DNA of 64,000 nt, from assembly GCA_026874595.1 (NCBI GenBank), contig CM049316.1, forward strand, positions 12,890,839-12,954,838, read 5' to 3'. Position numbers and translations under genes: made by a program. Shown here in pieces: positions 19,301 through 32,000 of the stretch (position 1 is its first letter; each line of letters begins with the position of its first letter). The DNA comes from Sipunculus nudus. Lineage: Eukaryota; Annelida; Sipuncula; Golfingiida; Sipunculidae. Below the pieces are notes generated by a model. It did not search any database. It was not told where the DNA came from and saw only the letters and a list, made by a program, of their open reading frames with translations.

Positions 19301-22300
19301 AATCAGGGATATAAAAAAGTATGATCCTCAGGGGTATGGGAGACAATATTAAGGCAATGAAGATTTCATTTAATTGTGGAGTTAATCGATTTAAGATGCA
19401 AATGTATGATTCATTTTTGTCTGTCTGTCTATCTGTCTGTCTGACTGTCTGTCTGCTTGTTGTGTACAAGACATAAGAAAATGTTTAAATGGTTTCACTG
19501 ATCTGTGTGGGCCTAAAGAAAAGTGAAGTTTGAGTTTTTAATATGGTACAAACTAATTTTCAGGAGGAGAAGACACTCCCCTGTGCTGTCCTGTTATTTT
19601 TATATACAGGTCTGGGCTGTTTAAAAATGTTGACAATATTATAGTGCAATATATGATTTTTAAAACTTACAATGAAGCATTTTTATGTAATACTGAGTTA
19701 CCTATGTTTTTAATGCATGTCTCCCAATATTGTAGTTTAAAAAAAAGAACCTGCTTGCATCACTGTATATTTTTTTTCACAGTTTATGCCAATGCATACT
19801 GCAAGAAAGATACTGACTGCAGCCACCTTGGGGGACTCAAGTGTATTAAGAGCATCTGTGACTGGGGCATCTGTTCCTGTGACCGTGGATACGCATCCCG
19901 TTACTTTGGTTCTGAGAGGCTGTACCAGTGTGTTCCTTGTGAGTGGTGGGCTACTGCCTTTGTGATTCTTAAGTCTGTCACTAGATGTCGCCTCAAGCAC
20001 AGCTCTTGGGCAATACAATATCTGAATGCATTACAAGAAACTTATAAATTCCTTAAAAAAACTTTTTGTTTGCGTATTTTAACAAAAAAAAAAAAAAAAT
20101 TATTTAATTTGTAAAATCTGACTTTTCTTCATATTTTGAATTAAATAATAAGTATTTAAGAGATATTTCATAGGTCACATGAAACCTACCATGTATAACA
20201 TTGCAGTATTCATAGATATCCTATGAATATAAACAAAAGAGAAAAATGACATGTTGAGTGTTTAAAATTAGGTAATACATTCTTAAAATATTTATTTAAC
20301 AAATTTTATGATAAAAAATTTTCTCCTTATCATAATTCACTTGGCGAAGTCAGTATTTTGTGAAAAAGTTTTTTAAAAGTGAATAAGGCTAATAAACACC
20401 GTAAAAACCTTGATATGGTATTAAAATGTTTATTTCATATTTATTCCTTTTTTTCCCATTTAATTGTGCCTGTAGTAAAGAAAGTTGGAGAAAGTTGTTC
20501 GTTTGACTCTACAACTGGATGGTGTGGTGCGCAGAACTCCTTTTGTGCCAACGGAACCTGTGAATGTGCACCTTCTTACATTTCTATTTGGGGTGGTGAA
20601 CGTTGCGTGAATAGCCTGAATTCCGTCGGAGAAACTTGTGGTAATGGGAGGTGTTCACTAAGGGGCAGCTGTGGTCCCAGGAGTCACTCTGAGATATTTG
20701 CAGGGGAATACCCAACATGCAGCTGTTCTTCAAATGAACATCTAGAGCTACCAAATGCTTACGGGAACAGTTACTTCACCGGCAAGAAACAGCCCACCTG
20801 TGTCAATAGTGAGTATATATTTATGACCATATACATATCATGGCACAGGTATAATTATCTTATGTTTATGTTGTATTATTATGGGTTCAAGATGGGTTTA
20901 TACCTTGTGAGAACTGGGTCGCGTACAGTAGTTTGTATTTTGGTGATCGATTTTACTGAAAATGAGGCTGGGCAGAAAAAGAAGAGAGAACTGGACAACC
21001 ATCGTGGATTTACAGATATAAGTATTACCTACCTGGAGCTTAAAAGTATTTTAACCAATAATGCTTGAGTATCTTTGTGAAAACAAGGGATTTGCCACTT
21101 CACCATGGATGGCCACAACCTAACACATAATCTCACAATTCATCAATTGAAAACTAGAAATAAGGACCATAAAAAGCTTTTCATTGGGGTCCCTTCATTC
21201 CCAGGGTCTCAAGACTGCTGGCCATATTTGATTACAAATGGGTCTGGATTTCAAGGCACACATTTTCTGATAAAGACCCATCTTATATGAATAAATGTTT
21301 CACAACAATCCCATGAATGGTTTTTGAGATTTTGCATGCAAATTAAAGAGTGTGACAGTAAACCTGATTCCTACAAGGCACCTACCCACTTAGGCAAGAC
21401 CCCAATAAATGTCCTAAAATTACCAATTAAAAAATAAACTGGCTTCCCTGACCTAGGGGTAGAGCAGAGGGCTCAAAGCCAGGAGATTATGAGTTCAAAT
21501 CTCACTTGAGATGGTGGGATTTTTCACGGTCTGCCCCCATCCAGGGTGAGTGCTCTGAAGGCTTACAGTAATCGGAAGACCTTGCTCAACAGCTGTGATT
21601 CATTCACAAACGAGTGTGCCTTTTGAGGGTTCCTCAGTGTTATGGCCCACAATGAGGATGACACGCACTAATTACTTATTTTCTATATCAGACAGGGTTG
21701 GTGACACCTGTTTTGCGGACAACGACTGTCCTCGAGAAGGGGAGTGTGTGCAGAACAAATGTGCGTGTAAAAAGGGGACTGTCATGACATATGGCGGTGG
21801 ATCCTGTTTGAGAGGCACAGGTAAGATATTTTTTCATCCTTTTTTTTATTTTCTACAAGTTCATACACTGCCAAAAATAGTTTTTCTCGAAAAGATAAAT
21901 TTTCTTGTCCTACTCCCTATAATTTCTTACTATAAGAAAATATATCTCTGTGGCAAGAAACTTTTTCTTGGGAGTGGGGCAAAAATAGGTTTCTTGTTAT
22001 AGAAAAGAAAATTTTCTTATGACATATTTTTTTTTCTTCAGGTAAGATCATTTTTCTTGCTATCAGAAAAAGATCTTATGGCAAGAAATAGATTCTTGCA
22101 ACAACATATTACATGTGCTTGAACATAACAAAATTAAATTTCTTTCTTTCTAAAAATATCTTATGACAAAAAATATTTTCTATGGAGTCAACAAGAATTT
22201 TTTGTCTTACACTGGTCTAGAAAATATTTCTTCTGACAAGATAATATATCTTGTCGTTCTATTGTCATGAAATTATTTCTTAACAACAACAATTTTTTTT

Positions 22301-25184
22301 GGCAGTGTATTGATATTTTCCTGATGCTCCTGCCAACTTCAGTATAACAAGCTTACTGTACCTCGACAGGCCTAAAAAGGCAAGAGCTGACACAACTTTT
22401 ATTGAAACGACATGAAGCATAACAAATGGTTTCTTTTTCCCTTCCCGGGTCATGCATTTATAGTTACATTTAAGTATTGTCTCTGGCAAAAGTGCACACC
22501 ATTTAAACCTTCATTGCAGCCAAATATTCTTCATAAGTAAAATAATAACCTAAAAAGTGACCAATGGGTTATGATGCTCAGCTGGCATACTGATTTTTTA
22601 TATGAATATAATTTTTTTATCATTGTAGCTCTAAAGCTCAAACATTGGTGCGGTGACTTTGTTTAAATTATAATCAAAATTTTATCTATTATATATTTAT
22701 ATTATCTGTTAATAAATTTTGATTATTGTAGCTCTGAAGCTAAATGAGAAGTGTGGAACTGGAGGCTTTCCAGACATCAAGTACTGTGACGGTGCCCAGG
22801 GACTTGTATGTGGGGAGACTTGTGTTGTTTTACCGAGTAACGCCAACAAAACTTGTCAGTGTGGACCTAGCCATAAAGAAAGCGGAGGCGCATGTCATCC
22901 CAGTTAGTGCTCACCCTTCCAGCTGAGCTATATTTTCCACTTACTTACTGAAACTAACTAACCTACATTTGGATAAAATATTTGTGTAAAAGTCTGAAAC
23001 TTACTACTGAAGTAATAATTGAATAGAGAATGGAAGGTAAAGAAATATAACTGATTTGATACTAATTCCCCTCACGATTCACAGATATATTAGCACATAC
23101 TCTTATTAAAAATTTTATCGCAGCTTCACTTTGTGTCAAACAACTGCAGAACTTTAGGATCTAAACCAATATTCAGAGTTAAAAGCATTAAAGATTAAAA
23201 ACAAACTGCCACAATCCAAAGCAAATGCTTGATATGCATGTTTGTGATATTACTCATTTCTCCCACAGGGGATTTTTAATTACCCTTTTGGGGTACAGAT
23301 TCAATTAAGCAGCATAAATTTTGGGGATGCCAAAAACCCTGCTCTCCATAAAATATGAAGATATACCAATAGTTAATTAACTTGGAAGATATGTCCCGCA
23401 AAACAGATCTAATGTGTACATATATTTTGGGTTAATTTCACTGTATATTAATCAATATGCAGTGACTATGCACGTCTCTTCATATTTTGTATGTTTTTCA
23501 GATAAGCTGAACTCTGTTTGCTTTGGTGACGGCAACTGCAAAACCATTAACAACAATGCGATATGCAGGGATGGAAAATGCATCAATGGTGAGGGTTTTT
23601 TTTAATACAGTGTACCCTCAGTCTTTTGCAAACCCCTTTAATTCACCAAATTCCCTCCCACCAAAAGATTAAGTGGTTAAGACCATGGGCTATGCAAGAG
23701 TAGGTCCTTTGTTTAAAACCCACCAGACTGACACTCGAAGCAAAACACTGACATTTTTATAGAACCTAAAAAATTGCTTGATAGAAACTCAGTGCATAAT
23801 TTCCATTTACGTCTTAGTTTTTTATTTTTCCTAGCCCCATGCATCCATATCAGACCTGAAATCCGAAAGCTTAATAAACACGTTCTCAATTATTGTATGG
23901 ATATCTTCATCGTATTCAATAGACAGTGCCTCCATAGAGCCATGGACCTATCCTTTGAAAAATAATTAGTCTTATGATCACAATATTCCACACTCATTAT
24001 TTGCCCTACATCATCCGTTGTGCTGTCTAGATATGTTATTTAAGTAAGATCTGCTGCTATTTCTGCAGCTGTAGCATTGTGCAGTAAAAAAATCACTGAC
24101 ATTTTCTATAGCACAATGATATAGCACTGGCAGTATAATATATAGTAAATGTATAAGCATGATCTGCATAACTGGGGGGTTTGGTCCCCTGTGCAAGGGC
24201 CCTGTTTGTTATATAGAGAAAATAGCTCTGACTTTGCAGTAAAATATTCATTAACGTATTCTATTGCTGAATGATTTGGCACCAGTAGTATAATCTATAG
24301 TGCATGTATATGCATGAGCTTTTTATTTTAGAATATCAGCCACGTAATGCACTGCAGAAACTCGTTTATGATTTCCATTTTTTTTTAAATAATAATAATA
24401 TTTTTTGTTGGAGGTAACTGCCACCAATTTTTTTTTTAATGCTAGCATAACTAAGTATATGTACACCTGCAGAATTCCATTTCGGTTTCAGACTACATGA
24501 CAGGGCAGTATATTCTCATGGTTCCTCTAATTTTATATCCAGGTGTCAACCAGACCCTGGTGAATACTGCACCTGTGGTTCCTGAGTTGTTATTGACCCA
24601 ATGGCTGGGTCATACCACCTAAGATCCCCCAAAAGGCACACTTGTTTGTGAGTGACAAACAGCCTTTGGGCATGGCCTTACCATTAAGCCTGCAGAGCGC
24701 TAACCCTAGGTGGGAGTGGACAGTGAAAAATCTCACTGCTTATTGGCTGAGTTTTGAACTCATGATCTCTGGACTTTGAGTCCTGTGCTCTACTCTTGAG
24801 CCAAAGAAGCTGAATTTTCTGTTTCTTCATTAAATTGTAACTTTTTTTAATTCAGATTATTTTTTAAGCAAGATACGCTAACATAAGGCTCTGATATCTG
24901 TGTAAGGGCCCTGTCTGTTCAGCCAAGTACGTGTTATCCAGTGTGTGTGTCATATTTGACATAAATATGAAATGAAAGCAGTGATCACACAGCAAAAAGA
25001 GTTAAAGCTCTAACAGTTACTGCATTTAATAATTTAAATATACCTTTTTGCGACAGGTGATGTATGTTTTTTTACATGTGCTCTTTATAGTAACAGGCAT
25101 ATTTTATTTTCAGGTGCTGTGGAGATGGCTATCTCAATGACAACCATTTTTGTTGTGATGGTTGCCAAATACACAATATTCTGA
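14609..25184 (+). CDS. EB/EGF-like cysteine-rich secreted protein, probably GPI-anchored (gene A)
   Basis: Eight coding exons: 14609-14629, 15885-15930, 19783-19938, 20476-20808, 21692-21820, 22732-22902, 23502-23588 and 25114-25184 (TGA). They total 1,014 bp, 337 residues. Intron 1 is phase 0 and all later introns are phase 1, the pattern of shuffled extracellular modules. The first two exons encode a signal peptide (MKQSITM, then [15 protein letters not shown]). Exon 3 has a module with C-x5-C and WGICSC. Exon 4 has a six-Cys module (KVGESC...[16 protein letters not shown]) plus a second Cys cluster. Exon 5 has [12 protein letters not shown]. Exon 6 has [11 protein letters not shown]. Exon 7 has VCFGDGNCK. 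Exon 8 encodes only [19 protein letters not shown] and three more residues, a short hydrophobic tail like a GPI signal. EB modules (Pfam EB) are the closest match I recognise; the function is unknown. AATAAA lies at 25236-25241. Confidence 0.85.
15931..19782. other. Gene A intron 2: microsatellite and dispersed repeat
   Basis: Contains the long (AT)n tract near 16255-16374 and a dispersed-repeat block from about 16480 to 18312. That block resembles 48100-49450 in gene B (shared GTAGGTGGCACCACAAAA and TTGGTAATGCTAGC) and ends with GCATAAGCTCACAGG. An imperfect (CTGT)n run lies near 19420-19456. No further exon is apparent. Confidence 0.5.
16255..16374. repeat. (AT)n microsatellite, ~120 bp
   Basis: Almost uninterrupted alternating A/T with a few TG and TTT interruptions in its first half, in intron 2 of gene A. 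A 66-residue frame through it is an artefact of the repeat. Confidence 0.9.
21441..21660 (+). mobile_element. tRNA-derived SINE-like copy
   Basis: In gene A intron 4. The head CCTGACCTAGGGGTAGAGC resembles a tRNA A box, and GAGTTCAAATCTCAC about 40 bp on resembles a B box. The following body includes GGGATTTTTCACGGTC and GGTTCCTCAGTGTTATGGCC. A related copy in the opposite orientation is at about 24480-24820, and body-only fragments occur near 13420 and 27130. There is no intact cloverleaf, so it is not called a tRNA gene. Confidence 0.55.
21866..22307. mobile_element. MITE, CACTGCC family, gene A intron 5
   Basis: Inverted ends CACTGCCAAAAA and TTTTTTGGCAGTG, each flanked by TA (21864-21865 and 22308-22309). 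The 442-bp interior is non-coding and full of CAAGAAA/TTTCTTG palindromes. The TA duplication points to Tc1/mariner-type mobilisation. A second, more eroded copy is in AFG3L2 intron 3. Confidence 0.7.
22600..22666 (+). pseudogene. Relict copy of the start of gene A exon 6
   Basis: TCATTGTAG at 22620-22628 followed by CTCTAAAGCTCAAACATTG mirrors the true acceptor and exon start at 22723-22760 (ATTATTGTAG then CTCTGAAGCTAAATGAGAAG), 103 bp downstream. Read in the exon phase it gives [12 protein letters not shown] and then a TAA at 22664-22666. It is a local duplication that has lost its downstream part. Usage as a splice acceptor would truncate the protein. Confidence 0.55.
24480..24820 (-). 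mobile_element. SINE-like repeat, reverse copy
   Basis: On the minus strand the head reads TTGGCTCAAGAGTAGAGC and then ATGAGTTCAAAACTC, A- and B-box-like like the copy at 21441. The body toward 24480 shares ACTACATGACAGGGCAGTA and GGCTGGGTCATACCACC with the fragment at 13420-13660. It lies in gene A intron 7. Confidence 0.5.
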
Positions 25185-25532
25185 GGAGCTGCCGCTTAGG
25201 GCTATTTCACAAAAGTTAATTATAATGTATAGAAAAATAAAATGACATTAAACTGAAAGATACACATTTTTTCAAAGATTGCTCTGATATGAACTTTATT
25301 TCACAAATTTATTTTGTCACGGGATTCCTGGAATACAGAAATTAAGTGAGCAAAGGACCTTTTATGTTCTCTGCTCTTGCTGTAGACTTTAAAATTTAAA
25401 TTCTTTTAAACTTTATACAACTGTATAAAGATGTTGACTTGTGCTTCATGAGAACTATATTTTATCCTGTAAAGGTTTTGTCATGAATAAATAAAACTTT
25501 TTTTTTGTCACTTTATGATAGTGTTTATTTCT

Positions 25533-25630
25533 ATGCTTCCTGAAAAGAACTAGTGTAAACTTTACTTCAGGTTAAAAAAAGATGCTTCCTGAAAAGAACT
25601 AGTGTAAAGTTTACATCAGGTTAAAAAAAG
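25533..25630. repeat. 49-bp direct tandem repeat, two copies
   Basis: ATGCTTCCTGAAAAGAACTA begins at 25533 and again at 25582. The two units differ at only a couple of positions (for example AAACTTTACTTC against AAAGTTTACATC). It sits about 350 bp after the gene A stop. Confidence 0.85.
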
Positions 25631-26946
25631 ATGTAATAAATAAAAAATACAAAATACACTATTCTACCTACAGGGAAAGGAATCATAATTTGGTTTATGA
25701 TGTATGACAAATGACTGCTATATTTGTCGTCTCACTGAAGATTACTGCATACAAATTGCAAAAAAAAAAAAAATACATTATCAGTGATCTCATATGACTG
25801 ATAAAGCTATCAAAGACAAAAAAGCACAGCAAATTTCAAGGCAATCCAAGCATCTATAATTGACAAATTGGTGCTGTAGTAAGCATTTTTACTCTAGACG
25901 GCCAAAGTGAAATCTAACAATTGTCAGTGACATTTCTGAACAACTGACTGAGCTGATATTGGTCAATCTTTGGTGTAATTGAATCATATATTTTCAATTT
26001 ATAATCAGATGCAAAATATTTGTTCATGAAGCTTCATGCAGAACTATAAATTCCTGGAATTTGTCTTTAATTGTGCTCAGTGTTGGGTTTTAGACCCATC
26101 GCTCTCAGTATTGCATCATGCATGTATTTTATCTTAAGATAATGTAACATTATGGCCCTAATATGCATGCTGCTTGAACATTCTGCACGAAGTATGGGGG
26201 TAGAACAAATGATAGCTTAGTAGTTATGGACATTAGAGGTAAGGGTTAAAAAATTAAACTCCAACATACTTCCTAAAAATGTTTATTTAAACAGAACCTC
26301 AGCTAAAATCTATACTTCTTAAAAATATATAATAGTCTTTGGATTATTTCTAGCATATACCTAACAAAAGCTGAGTACTATTAATGATATAAAATTATAT
26401 AAAACAGCTATATTTATGCTCCTACAAAAAGAGACAGGACCTGTCCCTTAATACGTGCATGCAAAAGCATTGAGACTGCTTTAAGCCAATGATAATAACA
26501 GATTACACCGTGACTTTTGACACTTACGAGTATGCATATAATAAGTATTTGAAAGCAGCACGGCATTCACCAGGTGAAGTAGGAATTTGGATGTCAAGAG
26601 CCTCTTTGTTGATGACACTTAGCATTCAAGTGTATATCATTAATATCAACAGTTTATAATGAAGGAGATAGGATGTGCAAAACAAAGTGTCTCACCTGCT
26701 GATAAAGTTAACAAAACCTACAATACACCACACAGGTTGGTGTATCATATTTACTACTACGTATTATTAAATCTATGAAAGTAAGAAATATTTGGTTTTT
26801 TTTTCATCTTTTCTTTAAATTTTATTATAAATATATGTGGGATGACCATATTGGGATCTTTTTTTAATATGCTATGTAAAGAAGACATTTTGAGGCACAT
26901 ATGATGTTGCATTAAATATGAAGATTTTGTGTTCCTTAAGTATATT

Positions 26947-27008
26947 CCCTTTAATGATGTTGCATATAACATAGTCTAGACTACGTTAGATGCAACATCA
27001 TTAAAGGG
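26947..27008. repeat. 62-bp near-perfect palindrome
   Basis: CCCTTTAATGATGTTGCAT (26947-26965) and its exact complement (26990-27008) flank a centre whose two 12-bp halves also pair except at two positions, so there is essentially no loop. It could be a minimal palindromic mobile element or a cruciform-prone site. No protein or RNA gene is associated. Confidence 0.85.
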
Positions 27009-27514
27009 ATTTATTTTGACGGGATGGGGTATATTAACGTGTATGTAAGTAATTCTCTTTGTAAAATAATTTTTAAAATGTTTGAGTTCTATGTCAACCT
27101 GTTTACCATCTACTGTGGTCTTAAATATAGACCCAGAAGAGCACAGATCGTAAGTAAGAGTATCAGCCAAGGGGCTGTGAATTTTTTCAAGGTTGACCCC
27201 AACCCAGGCTGAGCTCCTTTGGCTAACACAAATACTGTGAATCACTTACAGGCAAATGTTTTTTGGGAGATTCCTCGGTGTTATGACCCAGCAGAGTGTA
27301 ATAAGAAAAGACACCTTCCATTGTTATAGAAATATTTGGATGCTATCTTAATATGGAATAAATCACAAATTTGTTCTTTAAAATCATCAACTTAATAATT
27401 GGAAAGTAATGAACTGTCAATAATTGAATAATGTATTTACTAAGGAATTAAGAAAAAATCTTCAAAATGAAAATTAATTTCAAATATATAGATCAAATGA
27501 GATCTATGTTTCAG

Positions 27515-27777
27515 CACAGCAGGGGGACACGCGCTGCCGGCGCCCCCCTCTGGATCCTCCACTGTTGCTGGACTTGGACTCCACCGTGGACTGTTTTAAG
27601 GACTCAGACTTGGACTCAAAGCCATTTAAAAGCACCAGCCGCTTTTTTACAGCCATGCCACAAAAGTCAGTAAAGTTTTTTTCAACTCTGCTACATATGA
27701 GATGGCTTTCAGCAGTATACATAGACCATGAGAATGAAGCTGGACATTCTGAGATACTATCTCCACCCAAGGAGACT
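27515..27777 (+). other. Exon-like open island of uncertain strand
   Basis: A GC-rich, 263-bp stretch preceded by TGTTTCAG and followed by GTAAGTGAG, open throughout in the frame those sites define (phase 1 to phase 0). It contains LLLDLDSTVDCFKDSD, FFTAMPQKSVKFFSTLL and NEAGHSEILSPPKET. The minus strand is also open, with an acceptor-like TTACAG and a stop near the far end. No family is recognised and no neighbouring exon was found. It could be a lone exon, a gene fragment or a repeat. Confidence 0.25.
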
Positions 27778-29005
27778 GTAAGTGAGACCTAAAGGCACTA
27801 ATCCTGAACTGAATGCTGACACGGACCTCACAAGCACCCCCACCTCACCATGAAGAAGCCCCACTATAATGATTTATTATTCAGATCTAAAACCCTTCTT
27901 TTTTTGTGATGCTACTCTCATTTTTTTTTGCGCAGTGAGTTATTTGATCAGCATGGTTTGTTTGTGTTTGTTAGTGTGTGTTTTTGCATTTATTGAGCAT
28001 TTGGGCCATTTGACAGAGAACAAAAAATATAATTATGGGACAGATCAGAAGTTTAAAATGTGGGTCTGGATCCATCTGAATTCTATTCCTTTGCTTATTA
28101 AAATATTTTAAGAATATAATTAATAAAAAAAAATTAAATTTTTGGTTAAAAATTGGATTTGTTGTAAATATTTCCAGAGGTTTTCAGTAAATTTTAATGA
28201 CATTTTATGGAAATTAGGAATTGCAGTGTCCCATCTTGTACTAACAGGGCTGTTAAAGTACTAGACAAAAATAGGTACATGTCAGAACTCTTTTACTGAA
28301 AAAAGAGAGGAATTGATGGTGAAAAAAAAGAGCAACTGGCATAATTTTCAGTTAATCTAAAAAAAATAAGAGTCACTCTTTTTTAAAAAGAGTGGTTTGG
28401 CAGGCCTGTGGTATCATGTTAAAAATGGTCCGCTCCAGTAGATTAAGATCAAAGTTTCAAAACCAAATAAAACTAAATTTAGCATTGAAAAATATAATCT
28501 TATATATTTCATTTAAAGTCATTATTTTGAATACTTCCAGCTGAGATTATTATTGAAGATTCCTGTCCTTCTGGTTGATGACTAAGGAAGGCTTTAGTGC
28601 ATTTTATTCATATACCAAGAGAATACATACAGGTTGACATTTTAGTAGTGTCATGGAGTAGAGTGAGTGTTTTGTCCTGTAGTTTTACAGTTTGTATTGA
28701 TCAGTGTTTGACAACCAGATAACAAAAAGCTAGAATGGTGCAACATATGAAAATGAAAATACTTGTCTCTGCCACTTAATTGTCTGGTCCTGTCATGCAT
28801 GTTACCTCCTTAAACATTTGAAACTCGTTGACATTTTTCCGGCTGATAAGCTGATAAGTTATGTTTGCATTGCTGCTACACTGGTTACTATTTGCCTTTG
28901 GTTCCCATTGATACCCCACAAAACACCTACTTAGAACCACCGGTTCCGTCATAATCAGGCCGTTTACATCGCATTCTTGGTTGAGTGTTGAACCCTCCAA
29001 GCCAG

Positions 29006-32000
29006 ATGTTCATAATGGTAAGTAACTAATATGTTCTTTTAATCTATAAGAAATATATTCAGATAGAGACTCATGGGTTATTTCAGCCTCCCCAAGTGAG
29101 GAGGAAGGCTTACTGAGTTGATGAGTTTATTTCTATTTTTATATTTGGGTCAACATAAAATTCGTTTGTTTTTTTTTTAACTCTTCTAAGAACTTGGTTG
29201 AAGCAATCAGTTACCTAAATTGTATGAAATAAGCAATACTTCAAAATTAATATGGTTCAAAATAATCCTATATTTTAACCAATTTGACTGTGAAAATAAA
29301 GGTCAAAAGTTTTCAAACTAATCTGTTTATTAAGATTTCAGAAGAAAATCCATTCACCTATTGTTGAGAAATCTTAATTTTTGTGTGATTTCATTCCAAT
29401 TTATATAGGCCACATCCTATGACCCATGTCTATGCACGCGAGGGTGGTGTTCACAGGTCCAAAGAAAAGAGTTTTTCTTACCATAATACCACCCCAAAAT
29501 CTTCAGGCAAACACAATTTTCAGAAGAAATTAATCCATCAAGCCTCTTATGAGATATCCCTTACTTTGTGTGATTTTCACCAAAAATTTTCATATTCAAG
29601 GTAAATTCAATCTTATAATGAGAGCCCTGCTCCATTTAAAATGTTACTTAACTCTTTAAGAATAAGGAATTACCTCCCTAGTTGTGTGAAAAGAATAGTT
29701 AAAACTGATACAATTAAGGCATAAAATTTATTGTTAAAATTTGTTATAAGTCAAGGAAAAATAGCTAGCTGGGTTTTACCAGTAAAGATTATGAAGTGGG
29801 CTTTCAGATAAATTTATGAAAAATAAAGTGTAACTGATCCTTTAACACCATCCTGAAAAACAAAAATTAAAAGTAAAATTAAGATTTATACTTTCCTAAG
29901 ATGTTAATTAAATTGTTAGTTGAATATATATATTAGCTGTCTAATAAGACCACTTGTGTCTTAATACACAGATTTCACTGTATTTCTTACTATTCACAGC
30001 CCTGTAATGTTACTATATGACATGGGCTTTTTTCAGAAGACCTCCGTCTGGCTGCTTCTGATGTTAGTCCTCCTGGCAGGTGAGTGCTCCTCTTATTGTG
30101 GGGTTTAAGTGGTTTGCTAACATTTGATAAGAGGCATATTGTCATCAACATTAAAATCTGTAACACTGATTGGTGACGTGTCCTGTATTAAGGTTTTATC
30201 TGTCACTGCATCAACCTTTGTATGGCAACAGCAATAGTACAGCTTTAATTATTTATGGTTAGCCTACTCAAGGTGAAACTCACACCATGTTGTCACATTC
30301 TTTGAACTGATTTCACATTTGAACCAAAAAACAGATTCACTTTGGACCAAATTCAAACAAATCACTAATTCCTTCAAATTAGAATCAATAAGAGATTCAC
30401 TTCAAACAAAATTCTAACAAATCACTAATTCTTCACATTTGAACCAATAACAGATTTACTTAGGACATAATTTTAACAATTCACTTATTCCTTCATATTT
30501 GAACCAATAAGAGATTCACTTTGGACCAAATTCAAACAAATCACTAATTCCTTCACATTTGAACCAATAAGAGATTCACTTTGGACCAAATTCAAACAAA
30601 TCACTAATTCCTTCACATCTGAACCAATAAGAGATTCACTTTGGACCAAATTCAAACAAATCACTAATTCCTTCACATTTGAACCAATAAGAGATTTACT
30701 TTGGACCAAATTCAAACAAATCACTAATTCCTTCACATTTGAACCAATAAGAGATTCACTTTGGACCAAATTCAAACAAATCACTAATTCCTTCACATCT
30801 GAACCAATAAGAGATTCACTTTGGACCAAATTCAAACAAATCACTAATTCCTTCAGATTTGAACCAATAACAAATTTAATTTGGACCAAATTCTAACATA
30901 TCACCAATTCCTTCACATTCGAACCTATAACAGACCGACTTTGGACCAAATTCTAACAAGTCACTTATAGAATAAGTTGTAATAATTCCACTGCAGAGAA
31001 ACTCAGATAATATAATACATACTGGTGGTAGGAACCGGTTGTAAAATCATGTCCAATGATTAAAATAAAAAAATTGTCTGATGATCAATTACCAACGACT
31101 GACAATCAATTACTAATCAATCATGTTCAATAACTTCTATATTTCCATGATATCTGCAATGTAAGTCAGGGTACATGTTATTTTTAATTATGTTAATTAT
31201 CATGGTAATTGTACACGTCGTGAGGTGTATCTCCAGTTAGTATATTATCGCAGACAGGACACTAATAATACAAAGAATATTTCAGCTCAGGACCGGTTTG
31301 TTTTTCTAGATAATACCACATCTCTGCATTTTCATCCATAATCATTGAAATTGATCATACAAAGATGCAACTAATTTAATCGATTATGACAAAAAAACAA
31401 CTAATCTTCAACAACATTGATTAATCAGCACAACACTCCACATATGTAACTGATTTTAATATTTGTGTAGATTCTTGATACATGTCTGTCTTCTAGAATA
31501 AATTCAACCAATTTCTACAGGAGACATTCCTTATAAAGACTTGAATCTCAAAATCAACATTAATAATATCTTAATCCCTATCGATAAGGTTTTAATTTTC
31601 TATGGAAAGAAAGCAGATATTTTGTGAATAATAATTGGAACAGCATTTTTTTATGGAAGAAGTTCTTGTAGATTACACTAGAAACAAGCTCTTTTGAATT
31701 ACCTTAATGGAAAGAGCTCTTGTAAATATCCCTTTGGAGCAAGGTCTTGTAATCAACCTTAGAATGTACTCTTGTATAATATGACGGAAAAAAATCAAAG
31801 CTTTTTTTCAAATTAACCTTGGAACAAAAGCTTGCAAATTAACTAAGTAGGAAGCTTGTGTCAATTAAAGATCAGATATATAATACATCAATTGGTATTA
31901 TCTGTCTTGAGATTGTAACATTGTTTGTATTACAGTGGAATGTAAGAGATACTGCCGTGAGCAGGATGACTGCTCCAGCCTAGGGGGCCTGTACTGCATC

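Larger units (their letters stand above)
25185..29005. other. Intergenic region between the two EB paralogues
   Basis: Contains the gene A 3' UTR, a 49-bp direct repeat (25533-25630), a 62-bp palindrome (26947-27008), a SINE-body fragment (about 27130-27290), an exon-like GC-rich island (27515-27777), and the probable 5' UTR of gene B toward 29005. The remainder is AT-rich with nothing recognised. Confidence 0.5.

Noticed and set aside
21441-21515. Possible tRNA gene
   Set aside because: A- and B-box-like blocks are present but the arms do not form a cloverleaf, and a SINE-type body follows; related copies exist elsewhere.
28776-29000. 74-codon minus-strand frame with several cysteines
   Set aside because: Lies antisense to the probable 5' UTR of gene B, with no splice sites or family match.
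30485-30889. 134-codon minus-strand frame
   Set aside because: Generated by the 60-bp tandem array; no upstream start context or promoter.
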